Below are positions 36,024-47,516 of a stretch of DNA of 64,000 nucleotides, piece after piece. Source of the stretch: Amaurobius ferox (lineage: Eukaryota; Arthropoda; Arachnida; Araneae; Amaurobiidae); the NCBI GenBank assembly GCA_951213105.1, contig OX578140.1:115800653-115864652 (forward strand), written 5' to 3'. Every line of letters starts with the position of its first letter. Within the stretch, counting starts at the first letter, position 1. Both the position numbers and the translations under genes were made by a program. The notes beneath the pieces are model-generated. The model did no database searches. It worked only from the letters and a program-made list of their open reading frames with translations, and had not been told where the DNA came from.

Positions 36024-37090
36024 CAGGGTGTCCCAAAAAGATTGAAACGCGCTTTAATTCTTCAACTGCTGGTGATAAGTGCGGGCAATGTAAATTGCAA
36101 AAATGTTGAAAGTAAGGTTGGAAATAAGACTGCGTTAATGAAATAGTCATCCTCATTAATTTTCAAAAAGTTACACTTTTTAAATTTTTATAAGACCACC
36201 TTCGACAAATTTGGTCGATCAGCAAATATTTATTTTTAATGCAACAAGATCATTAAAAAAACGCTTATCTGTATCTTTAAAAAATTGGGCGATTTATATT
36301 TAATTGAAAATTGAACATTGTGAATGCGGACCATGTATCGAATTAGAGATATGAATTTGTGACATATCACCAAAAAGATTAAACTGGATGATAATACATA
36401 GCAGACATATTTTGCAAATTCCGCGTAAGCTCACGACGCAATCACGGATTCTGAAATACTTTTCACATTGAAACATGCCATTTTTAATTTCAAACAATTA
36501 AAATAAATAACTAAACAAATGAAAGTATGTATTTTAGTTTGAAATTCAACATAATTTTTCAAAACGAAGAATAAAACTCATAGACGATTTTTCCTTTCCT
36601 TTAACTCTAATTTAGCCGTTTCAAATTAAAACATTTTGAGAATGCTTTGTGAATTTCGTTTTGTGAATTGTATTTCTAGTATTTCTAAAGAAATTTTTCC
36701 TTTCATATTAGTGGTCTTCTATCAATGTATGCATATTTTAATTATGTGCCACAACCGCGTAGTGAGTACCACTGCTTTATATGATCTCTGTGTAATACTT
36801 TATTTCGATGCATTTGTGATAAAAAATTTTGACACATATTAACGTGTTTCAGATCTAAATAATTTCCATCATCAATTTGTTTATGATCCCTATTTTCACT
36901 AATGGAACAGTCTTTCATATGGTACGGAAGAGTGGCATAAGTCGGATTCTTTACTTTATCATAATTCAGTTGATTTTAAAGATACAGATATGTGGGGGGG
37001 GGGGGGTTTATGATCGTTTAGCATTAAAAATAAAAAAAATTCTGATTGACCAAATTTGTCTCAGGAGGTCATATAATAATTTAAAATCGG
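36024..37090. mobile_element. Old mariner-like inverted-repeat element, right end lost
   Basis: The left end CAGGGTGTCCCAAAAAGATT is preceded by TA. About 36186-36283 is inverted-repeated at about 36972-37085 (TACAGATA, TTTAGCATTAAAAATAAA, GATTGACCAAATTTGTC, AGGAGGTCATATAA). The outermost about 160 bp of the right arm is missing. No transposase frame survives. Open frames inside are short and unidentifiable. Confidence 0.6.
36994..37006. repeat. Poly-G run
   Basis: Thirteen consecutive G in an otherwise AT-rich inverted-repeat arm. The left arm has no counterpart. Confidence 0.95.
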
Positions 37091-37189
37091 TGCTCAATAT
37101 ACAAAAGTTCACTTAATACATGCTAGTCGTACTAATTTCACTTTCAGACCTACGACATACATCTTTGCTCTAACCTTCAGGGTTGATTT

Positions 37190-37280
37190 GTTCGAGAACA
37201 ATGTAATGAACCTCGATGCCCTAACTGAGAATCGAATTATGGATTACCATACTGGCCAGATGAGGCTCTACCGTTGAGCG
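37190..37280 (-). ncRNA. tRNA-like relic, possible SINE head
   Basis: Minus strand reads GTCGCTCAACGGTAGAGCCT (A-box-like), a CATCTGGCCAGTATGG middle and AATTCGATTCTCAGTTAGGG (B-box-like GTTCGANTC with one change). Spacing suits a tRNA-derived promoter, but no acceptor stem pairs convincingly. A 40-bp tandem repeat adjoins its 5' side. Confidence 0.3.
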
Positions 37281-37380
37281 ACTTTGACGAAATTGCAAGA
37301 TTACGGAATTGAATTAAGTTACTTTAACGGAATTGCAAGCTTACGGAATTGAATTGAGTCACTTTGACGGAATTTAATTT
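37281..37380. repeat. 40-bp tandem repeat, about 2.4 copies
   Basis: ACTTTGACG(A/G)AATTGCAAG recurs at 37281, 37321 and 37361, with TTACGGAATTGAATT(A/G)AGT between. Confidence 0.9.
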
Positions 37381-38857
37381 TGTCAAAGTGGAATCTGCAG
37401 ACTCTATAGACACCACTGTACTTACTTACGAATTGATATTCCCTATTCTTCGGATTCAGATGTCTAAAAAATGCATCATTTTTAAAATTTAAACTGATAC
37501 TGCATGCAATCCCAAATCTTAATAATATATTTTAAATTTGGCCTAATTATTTTGGGAACAAAAATCATACTTGCTTTTAGCGTTGAAAGTAAAATAGAAA
37601 ATTCTGCAACGAAATGAAAAATTTCAATGTAAAATATTGAAGAAGTGTTTAAAAGATTTATAATTATAAATATTTCGAAGATCGGTAAAATCCATCATTC
37701 AACGATGCGAAAAGACAAAATGCAATTTCGGTCTAGTATGATTAATTTGTGCCCATCGATTTTTCACTCTGCTTATAATGAGAACGCTAATTCAATATTG
37801 GAAACTATGAAAAATGGTATTTTCTTGAATTAATTTTGAATAATTTGCTCTTTCTCCGGTTACAAATATATCTTTGCTATCATTGAAAAAAGTACAGAAG
37901 TGAAAGTAACAAAGATTATATTTTGCAATATGTGGAGCATGAAAATGCCTACAAAAGTGTTATTTTTTATTTATTTGTCTAATTGTATTAGAAAATACAA
38001 TTGTATATTTAGAGTATTCCAGTTTTGAATTGAACTTCCTTGAAACATTCCATTGCAACTTTGTTGTTAACCATAACTATCCCCCAATCTCTTCTGGTGT
38101 AAATTTTATTATCGTCTGTTTTCGTCTTTTTTCGGAAATTATTTACCTATTGCCAAAAATGTTGATATTTATCGCAGTATTTGTTGACTCTTATAGCAAC
38201 CGATACCAGGTAGTTCCGTACTCTTCTGTTCTACTTATTTTTCGTAGCTGTTTATAAACTGTTATTTTACAGCTGGTTTGAACGACACATCTCATTTTTT
38301 AAACCCTTTATTTTTCTTTTTAATTCTTTAGTAATTTCATTCAATTGCTACACGTTCACATTCCTCTTTGGTTTTATTCCTTTCATCCATAGTGCCCTGC
38401 AACTTGTTCCTTCATTGTGGTTTTTACTTTAATTTTTGATTCTCACTGTTGGAACACTTTTCTCTGCTTCATTTCCGTTTTCTATTTTACCGGCATCGTC
38501 TATATTGCTTGAGCGAGTGTAGGTCAGGCTGATTGCATATCCTGGCGAAGAAAACACTTTTTGTCTTCGAAACTGATTGATATAATTAATTTTGTGTTGT
38601 ACTTCGTTTCATACGAAGCGTCTTTAACTTTAATAACATTTTGAGATGTACAAATAGGATGCTCAATTTTCAGAAGTTTTAGGAAATAATCAATTTTTTT
38701 TTACTTTTCAATACTTAATGACCTTCTGTTAAAAAAAACTCATTTTACACTAGCAATGAGTTTTGGGAAACGCAAGTTGAATGCGATACATTCTGGACAT
38801 ACATAGAGAAACACAGATATGTGTATACAAACATAGTTATATTCCCTTTAATAGTAT
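37381..38857. other. Non-genic stretch
   Basis: No gene recognised. The frames 37645-37833(+) and 38030-38257(+) are 62-75 codons without known similarity. 38060-38560 is pyrimidine-rich on the plus strand, so its minus strand reads as lysine/glutamate-rich but frequently stopped frames. Confidence 0.5.
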
Positions 38858-39399
38858 TGTTACGACATATCTACTGGAATCGTGATGTACGCGTAGGATA
38901 CAATAATGAGTCAAAATTTCTGGATAACTAACACGCTTATTTACAAGCAGAGAGTAAACAGGACTAATATACATCAAATAATTCGACAACTATCTCACAA
39001 CATCACTAAACGGCTCTTAGGTACAGTAAAACTGCAATTAACTGTTTCACTAATTTCACAAAGCAGCCGATAATATTCTCAAAACACTGACGTATATCAC
39101 AGTTCATCGTAGTTCTTATCACGTCAACTGCTCTCTAACTGAGTGATGGTTTCTTTTATATATTATCTGTGGAAACTTCTAAAAATCTCTCTTATTTAAG
39201 GCTATTTCGAGATACTTTTCAAACATTCTAAATGTCGCCAAACCGGCGATAAATCGAGAAATTTAGTAAACCCCCCCCCTAGAACTTTTGCATATAACAA
39301 CCCTAGATTCACGTCATAGGAAAGGTTGCATTTAAGAATATTCTCTCCGTCTGGTCTTTGAAGAAGATGAAAGTGGGGGCATTTTAAACGTTACTAACA
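38858..39399 (+). mobile_element. LTR-like repeat, possible solo LTR (copy 1)
   Basis: Bounded by TGTTACGACA and TTACTAACA, so the ends form a TGTTA/TAACA inverted pair as in many Ty3/gypsy LTRs. Shares with 61555-61962 and the inverted 34439-34700 a CTGAGTGATGGTTTCTTTTA-like block, GAAACTTCTA, CCTAGATTCACGTCATAGGA and CCGTCTGGTCTTTGAA. A TATA-like TTTTATATATTA lies mid-repeat. An exact target duplication is not visible (AGTAT versus TTATG). No internal retroelement genes adjoin. Confidence 0.5.
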
Positions 39400-39406
39400 T
39401 TATGTA

Positions 39407-39815
39407 TTACTTTCCCTAAACAATAATATAGGAAAGTAAAAATTTATTCCCGCATAACTTCAGCAATTCTAAACATTACATTACCTTTGTATGTTCATCT
39501 CTTATCATTATCTCTTTCAAAAATCTCAACTAAATGAACTTTTACTATTTACTCAATTGCCAATATCATGAAAAATAGCATCAAACATTTTTAACCACAA
39601 CCTCCACCAAAATTGCGTCCACGAACTAAACTATAAACACTTTATCTATAGACCGCGGTGGACCTGTAAAATACGAGGGGAATTCATTACACAAAAGGCT
39701 TATTCATTACCTGCTAACTTAATTATTTCCCTATTGACACGATTGGAAAAAAATATCACTTATAGTAATTGTATGATGGATGCATATTTAATTAAGAATA
39801 ATGAATTGGTTAGGC
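39407..39815 (+). repeat. Repeat R4, copy a, led by an ACTTTCC hairpin
   Basis: ACTTTCC-loop-GGAAAGT (39409-39437) followed by a body shared with 51433-51860 and 60740-60985: CCAATATCATGAAAAATAGC, TTTAACCACAACC, ACTTTATCTATA, GAATTCATTACACAAAA, TCCCTATTGACACGAT. The hairpin is that of family C, but the body is different. Confidence 0.65.
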
Positions 39816-40070
39816 TGTTTGTTTAATATTCAAAGTAAAGTAGATAACAATGCTGCGCTCATAATGTTTAATAAATGAGAATATTAGGGACGCGTCTCGA
39901 GTGAAAGAGTGCACATTTTGTTCACGGTATCAATTTTAATAAAAATATAATTACTTCTCCTGTATGCATGTAAAGTACGGAGTAGGAAAAACAATAAAGA
40001 ATAGGTTATAACACTAGATATGATTAAATAGGTTATATATATATTTATATATAAAAATTTTATTCTCCTC

Positions 40071-40345
40071 TTGATTGACGAATCTCTATTTTTACATCTA
40101 TTTATGTTGTTAGCATTTTTTAAGTTAAGGTACTATGAGTTGCAACTTCTTTCTATTCTATCATTGGAATTTCATATTACTCCTGAAAATCCTGAAGCAG
40201 CTCGACGATTAGTTATTACTGCTGAAAATCCTGAGGACAATGCGACAGGAAATGAAAATAATAGCGTTCATGAGGACAGAGAAAAGGAGAAAATGATACT
40301 GAATTTGACTCCATGGAGGAGTCTTTTTGCACCCATCACTTTTTC
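40071..40345 (+). CDS. Unidentified exon-like frame
   Basis: The stretch about 40160-40340 has a richer codon composition and reads LEFHITPENPEAARRLVITA, ENPED, then an acidic N/E/K segment and LTPWRSLFAPIT. The motif (T/A)ENPE occurs twice. The frame begins with a non-ATG codon and is cut by F2 copy 7 at 40346, into which it reads. I do not recognise it; it may be an exon remnant or captured fragment. Confidence 0.2.
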
Positions 40346-41639
40346 AATACTTTACAACAAAGTTGAAAAGTTTTTATGACTTTGTTCATTCTGTCTGTCC
40401 GTCTGTCTGTCCGTTAGCACGATAACTGCCGTAAAAATGACTTAATCAAAATGAAATTTTAGTATGTTGTTCAGACGGTCTGTAGGACCTATGGGAATAT
40501 ACATGAATAATATCACCCAATTAGTTTTGGATCGAATGCGGGTTGAAAAAATGAAATACATTGAGCCATATGGGACCTAATTTTCAAACATTTTTAAGCG
40601 GATTTAAAATTCACAAATTGCTTCGGAAAGTTTAGGTAATATTCAAATTGTTCCAATAAAATATATAAAAAAAAATTCAGCGAAATATATTCAGTAGTTT
40701 TTTTTAATTAAAATAATAATAACACATCTTATATGAACCGATCAAGTGCCCATGATATGAAAAGATCACGTGACCCACTTCAAAATGATATATGGCATCC
40801 TTCTTGTCTCAAAATCGTGATTTTTAAAGTTCTTTTTAATTCATATTGCGTGTTGTATTCATCCTAAAACGACTTAATTTTTAATTAAATTCTGTGCATC
40901 TACATACTGAAACAACGCAATTACAATATATTTGAGTTTAAATGCTCATCCAAATTTGATTATTTCTACAACGAAGTATATTTTTCACCTATGTAAAATG
41001 TAAACAGCAAAATATGTATAATAAGTTGTATTAGAATTGCTGTATTTCTTTAACACAAAATCATTTAGTTCATGGAGGCTGCATAGCTGATATGAATGAA
41101 ATATTCATTGATTTTACAAAGATATGGACGATTTTTTTCGATGAAGTTTTGCGCATAGAGTGTAATTACGTGTAGCTCCATGGTCTTAATTTTTAAATAA
41201 AATAAATTATTATAGTATTGTGATGAATGGCATGAATGGGAATTTATTTATGAATGAAATGCTGCTTTTATAGAGAGATCCAGGAGTGTCATTTTTTCTA
41301 TGACGTCATTTTAATGAATTTCAGTTGTTTTCGATGAAGTTTTCAAATATGACAAATTGTCATATTATTATGATAATTCTAAACTTATTACCGAGGAATT
41401 TATCACATTTCAGAGATGTTTAAACCAGGCAATTTACATTTCAATGCCGTCATTGGAATGAAGTTCATTTTTTTCGATGAAGGTTTAGTTTTCAAATATA
41501 ATAAATTAATGTAGTATTGTGATAAGTTTTAAAATATTACCGAGGAATGTATTGCATTTTAGACATGTTTAAATTAAATTGCATTGAAGTTGGAAAGTGT
41601 TTCATATTCAATGTTTTAAGCATGATTAATCTTTCTTGT
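40346..41639 (+). mobile_element. Family F2 repeat, long form (copy 7)
   Basis: Full-length 1.3-kb copy collinear with 8140-9447 and 12334-13631: AATACTTTACAACAAAGTTG start, (TGTC)n, GTTAGCACGATAACTGCCGT, the ATGATATGAAAAGATCACGT direct repeat, and end hairpin with CTTTCTTG. It separates two exon-like segments (40071-40345 and 41651-41950). Confidence 0.85.
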
Positions 41640-41728
41640 TGTTTCTTACAGGTGCAGCTGATCTTGAATAAATATATGGTCTTTACTGAATCAGACTTAA
41701 AGTTACTTTTATCAGTACTTGAGAAGAA

Positions 41729-41950
41729 ATGACAGTGGACACGGATTCTGTAGATGGCGATCTCACCTCTGAGGACCTCGAATGGCTGCCATCAGATACA
41801 CAAACACCATCGGATATCATGTTGAGCACTGTAACAAGTGTCGACTTTTATTCGTTTAGTTCTTCCCTACCTGAAGATTTGAAGCTGCAATACATCCAGC
41901 AACTAATGGAGTGTTGCAAAACAGCAAGTTCTGTGGAGTGTGCATCATAG
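41729..41950 (+). CDS. Unidentified acidic 73-codon frame
   Basis: ATG at 41729 opens MTVDTDSVDGDLTSEDLEWL, then a Ser/Thr/Asp-rich middle and a helical C terminus (LPEDLKLQYIQQLMECC), stopping at 41950. G+C is higher than the flanks. About 75 bp upstream, just after the F2 end, lies a splice-acceptor-like TTGTTTCTTACAG|GT, with a second frame (residues VQLILNKYMVFTESDLKLLL) ending three codons before the ATG. No domain recognised; an exon of an unknown gene or a fragment carried with the repeat are both possible. Confidence 0.25.
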   Translation: MTVDTDSVDGDLTSEDLEWLPSDTQTPSDIMLSTVTSVDFYSFSSSLPEDLKLQYIQQLMECCKTASSVECAS

Positions 41951-41974
41951 CTCATGGAAAAGTATCAAGGAATG

Positions 41975-42412
41975 TTAAGAGAAAAGGAAACAGACCGCGA
42001 GGGACTGACTTTTTACTGTACTACAGGCTTTTTTGTATGTGATGCAAAACATTGCACAGGAATCTGGACTTCCTTCAATAACAGTCAAGTACGATACAAA
42101 ATATAAAAATTCATATGTAATATTACCAAAATACTTACTTTTGCTTGTTGCAGATACAGCCCATGACAGGCACATGTAGGGGTTGCTGTGTGCCCTCGAA
42201 CCATATCTAGACGCCTGAAGGAAGGATATTACTGCCAATACATTCCGCAAATCGCTTTTTACCGTGTTCACACATGGTATCCTTACCTTTACTATATATC
42301 CAAATTTAGCTACAGCAAACATCAGCTCTGATATTTCCTTCATTTTCGTCGCTAGAGCTTCTAAAACTGCATTTGCTTTTGCTTGCTTCTCAACTTCTTT
42401 TCTGTTCGTCAT
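41975..42412 (-). CDS. Unidentified 145-codon frame with splice-like signals
   Basis: The minus-strand ATG at 42412 opens MTNRKEVEKQAKANAVLEAL followed by a helical MKEISELMFAVAKFG, which suggests a short coiled coil. The frame stays open to 41975, but the later part may not be coding: there are donor-like AAAG|GTAAGGATAC and AAAA|GTAAGTATT and an acceptor-like CCTTCCTTCAG|GC about 72 bp after the first donor. Converges with the plus frame ending at 41950. A 20-bp direct repeat (TAGTAAGAAAGTAATC twice) lies just 5' of the ATG. Unknown product. Confidence 0.22.
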   Translation of the reverse strand: MTNRKEVEKQAKANAVLEALATKMKEISELMFAVAKFGYIVKVRIPCVNTVKSDLRNVLAVISFLQASRYGSRAHSNPYMCLSWAVSATSKSKYFGNITYEFLYFVSYLTVIEGSPDSCAMFCITYKKACSTVKSQSLAVCFLFS

Positions 42413-42899
42413 TGCAGAAAGGCGGATTACTTTCTTACTAGACTGATTACTTTCTTACTTTGGATGGTGAATCAGGATTACATCGGGTTGTTTGAGCGAT
42501 GGCCGTTCCTTTTTAATACTTTTTCTGAAATATTTTCATTGGGTCCTTCTAAATGGCTTTGATTTTGATATAGTGATTCAATTATTTCTTGCAACGTCTC
42601 TTCGGTACGAATATCTGCTTCAACATTATTTGGAAAGGCTTATGTCTTCAGCCCAACTTTTAATTGTGGACCACTATAATTTTAACTTTGATCCTATATG
42701 GAAATGCCAAATAAATTTAGAATATAATTTCAAGTTGGCAAGATTTAGCCAACTTTCTATCAGTGGTGTAGCTAGAAATTTTGACTCTCGGAGTCAGTTA
42801 TACAAATGCCATTTTCTGTTGTGAGTAAAATACACTCTGTTACAAAATATTTATATGCATCTTAAGAAATAGTGTCAACAAGGAGATCGTATTTAAGTA

Positions 42900-43895
42900 A
42901 GTTGCAAATCCGATCTTGGAATCTAAACAATCCGATATTTGGTGCGCCACAGAGTATACTATAACGTTGATAATGTCCCTCTGTAGAAGATTTTGCCACA
43001 AGTATTGCAACTGATGAGTTAATTTAGTGGTATTCTTAGAAGGTCACATTTGACATCCCAGTATGTTCCAGACGTATTCTATTGGCGTTAGGTCTGGGGT
43101 CCTGGATCACCATGAGAGGGTATTAAATCCTCGAAGGGGTTATAGAGAATGTCGTGGAGTATGTGATCGAGCGTTGAATGTACGTAAATGGAACCAGGTT
43201 GGTTTGCCAGACTAAGCAGAACAATCGGCAGCAGAATATCGTAAACATATAAGCAAACCATCAGATTGGCTTGCAGCACAGCTAGAAAAGATATGCTGTT
43301 TCATGAGATGGCTACCCAGACTGTCACACCACGTTTGATGGCCGTGTGACAACAAATGCGGCATCAAGACGCTGGTTAGTTCTCCTCTACACACGTATAT
43401 GAAGGTCATCAGCACTGTGAGAGAAACGGGATTCTTCGCTAAAGACAACGTGCCTCCAATAAAGCTCTCTCCAGGCCTACCAAGCTCAGTACCAATCCAA
43501 ACGGCTCTACCTATGTTGAGTGTTAGTTGTAGGCGCTTTAATGGACGTCAACACCTAATTCCATATTCTGCTAGTTGTCAATTAATTGGTACAGGATTAA
43601 TGGAGGATGGCAAATCACTTCGAATGACTGAGAGTAACTCCATTGGTGTAGACGTGGCTCCTCACCTGACTGCACAATCCTCTCGAGAGGTTGTGTGTCT
43701 GGGGCGCCCTGAGCTTATGCGATGATTACATGCACCTCCTTTGATCCATTGTTGCCAACACTGAGCAACTATCATATAGCTCCGACCAAGATGGCAACTG
43801 ATACGTTTATCGCACCAACAAGCTCCCTTTAGGCCTATAACGCGAACTCTCTCTAAATCCGACAAATTTCCATAGCGCCATTGAGTATGTCTCAA
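42900..43895 (-). pseudogene. Tc1-like transposase, degenerate
   Basis: Read on the minus strand across several frames. Near the start: YGNLSDLERVRVIGL, RISCHLGRS, CWQQWI and SGRPRHTT, the paired-type HTH and GRPR hook of Tc1 transposases. Later pieces: LLSHGHQTWCDSLGSHLM (the 'VMVWGAI' region), FNARSHTPRHS (QDNARPHTA region with the catalytic Asp changed to Phe) and TPDLTPIEYVWNILG, which keeps the third catalytic Glu. The first catalytic motif (FSDESRF) is unrecognisable. Stops and frameshifts throughout; total length fits a full Tc1 ORF of about 340 residues. The 5' limit is where the frame opens (TTG), not a verified start. Confidence 0.85.
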
Positions 43896-44121
43896 AGGAA
43901 TCTTTGCACAGAACTTGCTGTATCAAAGCAGAAAATGCAGTTCCAATTACTCGGGAGTAAGAACACCGGTCGTTTTAAATGCTGCACGATGCGTTGTTCT
44001 CATGAGAGTTGTATGAGCCCTATAACATCGGCAATTTTATCATTTGTATAATCCTTAAAACGATATTTGCATGCCGCCACTCAAGCTAAATTTTAATGGG
44101 ATTTTTAAACATAGTGTATAA

Positions 44122-44143
44122 TCTATATATATAAAAATGAAAA

Positions 44144-44197
<54 letters not shown>

Positions 44198-47100
44198 ACA
44201 CCATCACGGGAGAACGGCTGAACCGAATTTGATGAAATTTTGTGGGTAGCCCAGAAATAGCCCCACTTAAAATTATATCCGTGTTTTGAGTTTCTACGGC
44301 CAGTGGTTCTCGAGATATTAGTAAAAAACGAAATATTCGTTTGTCTCATCATCACGGAAAAACGGCTGAACCGAATTTAATGAAATTTGGTGAATAGCCT
44401 TGAAATATCACCCCATAAATTTTGTCCAAGTTTCGAGTTTCTAAGACCTGGGGTTGTCGAGATATTAATGAAAAACGGAACTTTTTCCTAGGAGTTCTAC
44501 TCCCTAACTCCGTGGTTTATCCAAACGAAAAGCTTGAAAATCGTTTGAAAGTGAATTAAAATTTAATCTCTGAGTTTGATGGGAGATTTTTTGCGTTAAT
44601 TAGTCACTTTCTGAAAAAATGAATTGTTTGAAACATGATTTAAAGGGGAAATCTATCTCCATGGTTCATGGTTTATTTAAAACAAGCTTTTACGGAACAA
44701 TGAGAAGTATAGAGAAATCAAAATCGTTATTTAATTTCGCAGTTTATGTTATAAGACATGACATATTTAACATGTTATAAGATTCTATCTTATATCATGT
44801 TACTCAGAAACGCAATTAAATTAAATCTGTCTGTTAATTTTAATAATTATTTTTTCGATTTGAATAATAAATAAATGGATATAAAAATATATTTTAGAAA
44901 AGAACGATTTGATTTTTCTTATAGCATTTTTGACTGGATAATATCAATTACGGTCTTCAGGTTTAAAAATTATTATTATGTATATTTTCGGGGATTATTG
45001 ATTCAAGGATTATTGATATTTTCAAGTTATGCAATTATTTTATTATGACAAAAATTGTTTAAACTCATATATTGTATGTTGTACGAATCTTCTACAAATA
45101 CACGTGTATATCTTTTAATCTACGAGAATATAAGTAGTACAGGTATATTGACATATGTTTTGATATATATTGGCATATATTGGAATCAATTACGACCTTC
45201 TGGTATAAAGAGTACGGATATTATTGATGTTTTCAATTTATTACGTCATCTCTTTTATTTTGGCAAATATTTTTGAGACGCATATTGTAATACGGGTAAT
45301 CTTCTACTAACACATTGGCATATTTTCTGATCTGCGACAATATAATTAGTACGGAGTTGCATATATTCATTCAATTCCTATTTTTTCTTCTGTAAATTTG
45401 CTTACAAAAGGGGCCAGGATGTTTTATTCTTCAGATCTGATCGTGAAGATAATTTTGCATAGTGAGAACATATATTCTTAAACTTCTCTTTAGGAGCAAT
45501 AAATTTAATATTTTAACAGAATTTGCACATGATTGCGAACTTTAAGTTTCTTTAAATTATACACTCCGTACGAATAACGGGTGTGCTGTTAGTGGTTAAT
45601 AAATTTTAACATTTTAGGAGGATATATCATGTTGCTCGGCATCGCAATTAAATTAAATGTGTTTGCTAATGTTTTTATTATTTTTTTTCGATTTAAATAA
45701 TAAATAAATGGATAAATGGATATAAAAGTATATCTTATGAATGGACGGTTTGATTTTTCTTTTACTTATATTAATTGCTGACTGCGATCAATTTCATTTA
45801 TTTTGGCAAAGAGTTTTCAAGCTTATATCGTATTTAGCTACTAAACTCATATATTGTGTTAAGCCAATAAATTCATATAGCCGATTGTTGAAACAGAAAA
45901 AGAGTAGAGCGGGTATATCTTCTAATACAATTGTAGTGTTTTCATTTAGTATATTGAAACGGGATAAGAATGTTTCATTCAGATCTGCAAATTCTAAGCT
46001 ACGAATTTGGAGGGATATCGCTAATTTGACAACTTTTCTTAAACTTTGACAAATTGGCGGAAATGTCGCCAAATTGATATAAACGACACACAAACAGCTG
46101 CCGTAAACCTTCGGGTTGGTCGTGTGGCTTGGGTCTTCTACATATCAATGAAATTTTTTTTTGTTTTGTTAGAAGAGAGTACTGAAATGATGTTTGGTAT
46201 CCGTCAGACCAACCATCCTACTTAGTAATACATTTAGCGAATATTTAAAATGTCACCAAATTGATAAAAATGTTTTCAAATCTATAAAAATATCTTGAAA
46301 TTGATAAAATTGCGCTACATAAATGATATTAATTGTTTTTTGTTAGGGGATAGTATTGTGATGATATTTCGTCAATTTGTCGCAATGTGGAACTGTCAGT
46401 TCTACAGTCCCACTTGGCGATACATTTGGCGATTTTTTAAAATGTCGCTAATTTGATGAAACTGTCGCCAAATGTTCCATAGAAATATAACTATTTAGAC
46501 GATATTTTTTCTACCAATTTATTTGAAGCAAATGATATCATGTCGCTTAGCAACGGATTTAAATCCAATGTGTTTATGCGGCAGACGATTTTTATTAAAT
46601 CCTTTCCGATTTGAATAATGAAGATATGTATATAAAATAAATTTCATTGCCATTTCATTTTGGACTGGATAATATCAATTACACTCTTCAGGTTTAAACA
46701 TTATTATTATTGATATTTTCCGGAATTATTGATTCAGGGATTATTGATATTTTTAAGTTATTACGCCATTGTTTTATTGCGGCAAAAATTGCTGACACAC
46801 GCATATTGTACGTTGTACGAGTAATCTTCTAGGAATGCACGGGTATATCTTCTAACCTACGAGAATATACGTAGTACAGGTATATTGGCATATATATTGG
46901 AATCAAGTACAGTCTTCTGGTATGAAGATTAAGGGGATTAATTATATATTCAATTTATTACGTCGTCTGTTGTATTTTACCAAAAAACATTTGAGACTCA
47001 TATTGCAAAACGGGTAATCTTCTACTAATAATCGGACATTATAAGTAGTACGTGTATATCTTCCCATATAATTTTAGCACTTTCATTTTGATATATATTG

Positions 47101-47516
47101 GAATAAATGACTGTCTTCAGATTTAAAGATTACGGGTTTATTGATATTTTCAATTTATACATGTAATCTACTAATACAGGTTATATTTTCTAATATTCGC
47201 GTATATAATTAGTACGGGTCCCATACAATTTTAACGCTTTTATTTTGCATATATTGATTCAATTCCATATTTTTTTTTATATTTGCTTACATAAGGGGTC
47301 CAAGATGTTTTATTCTTCAGATATGTCCATGAAGATAATTTTATATAGCGAGAACAGAGATTCTTAAACTTCTTTTTAGGAGCATTATATTAAATATTTT
47401 AACAGAATATTTTGATTAAACATGTCATTTAGTATACTATAAGAATTTGGGCATGATTATGAATTTCAAGTTTCTTTATATTATATACTCCGTACGAAGA
47501 ACGGGTATGCTGCTAG
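44122..47516 (+). mobile_element. Composite Helitron-like element (plus copy)
   Basis: Starts A|TCTATATATATAAAAATGAA and ends ACGGGTATGCTG-CTAG|T at 47516. Element A (44122-45592) ends in a mutated terminator, hairpin CCGTACGAATAACGG then GTGCTGTTAG, and is followed without a gap by element B (45593-47516), which lacks its own TC start and ends canonically. Near-identical inverted copy at 24047-27510, with flanks that differ immediately outside the TC and CTAG ends. The frames at 44086-44355, 45741-46049 and 45794-46093 have equivalents in the other copy but run across non-coding repeat blocks on both strands. Confidence 0.85.
44144..44195. repeat. (CTGT)n microsatellite
   Basis: About 12 units at the conserved position just inside the Helitron 5' end. 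Confidence 0.95.

Noticed and set aside
43399..43725. 108-codon plus-strand frame
   Set aside because: It is antisense to the degenerate Tc1-like transposase, whose motifs are recognisable on the minus strand.
42798..44054. TTATACAAATG / CATTTGTATAA as possible ends of the Tc1 copy
   Set aside because: Only 11 bp, does not resemble the usual Tc1 CAGT start, and the position relative to the frame is not symmetrical enough to be convincing.
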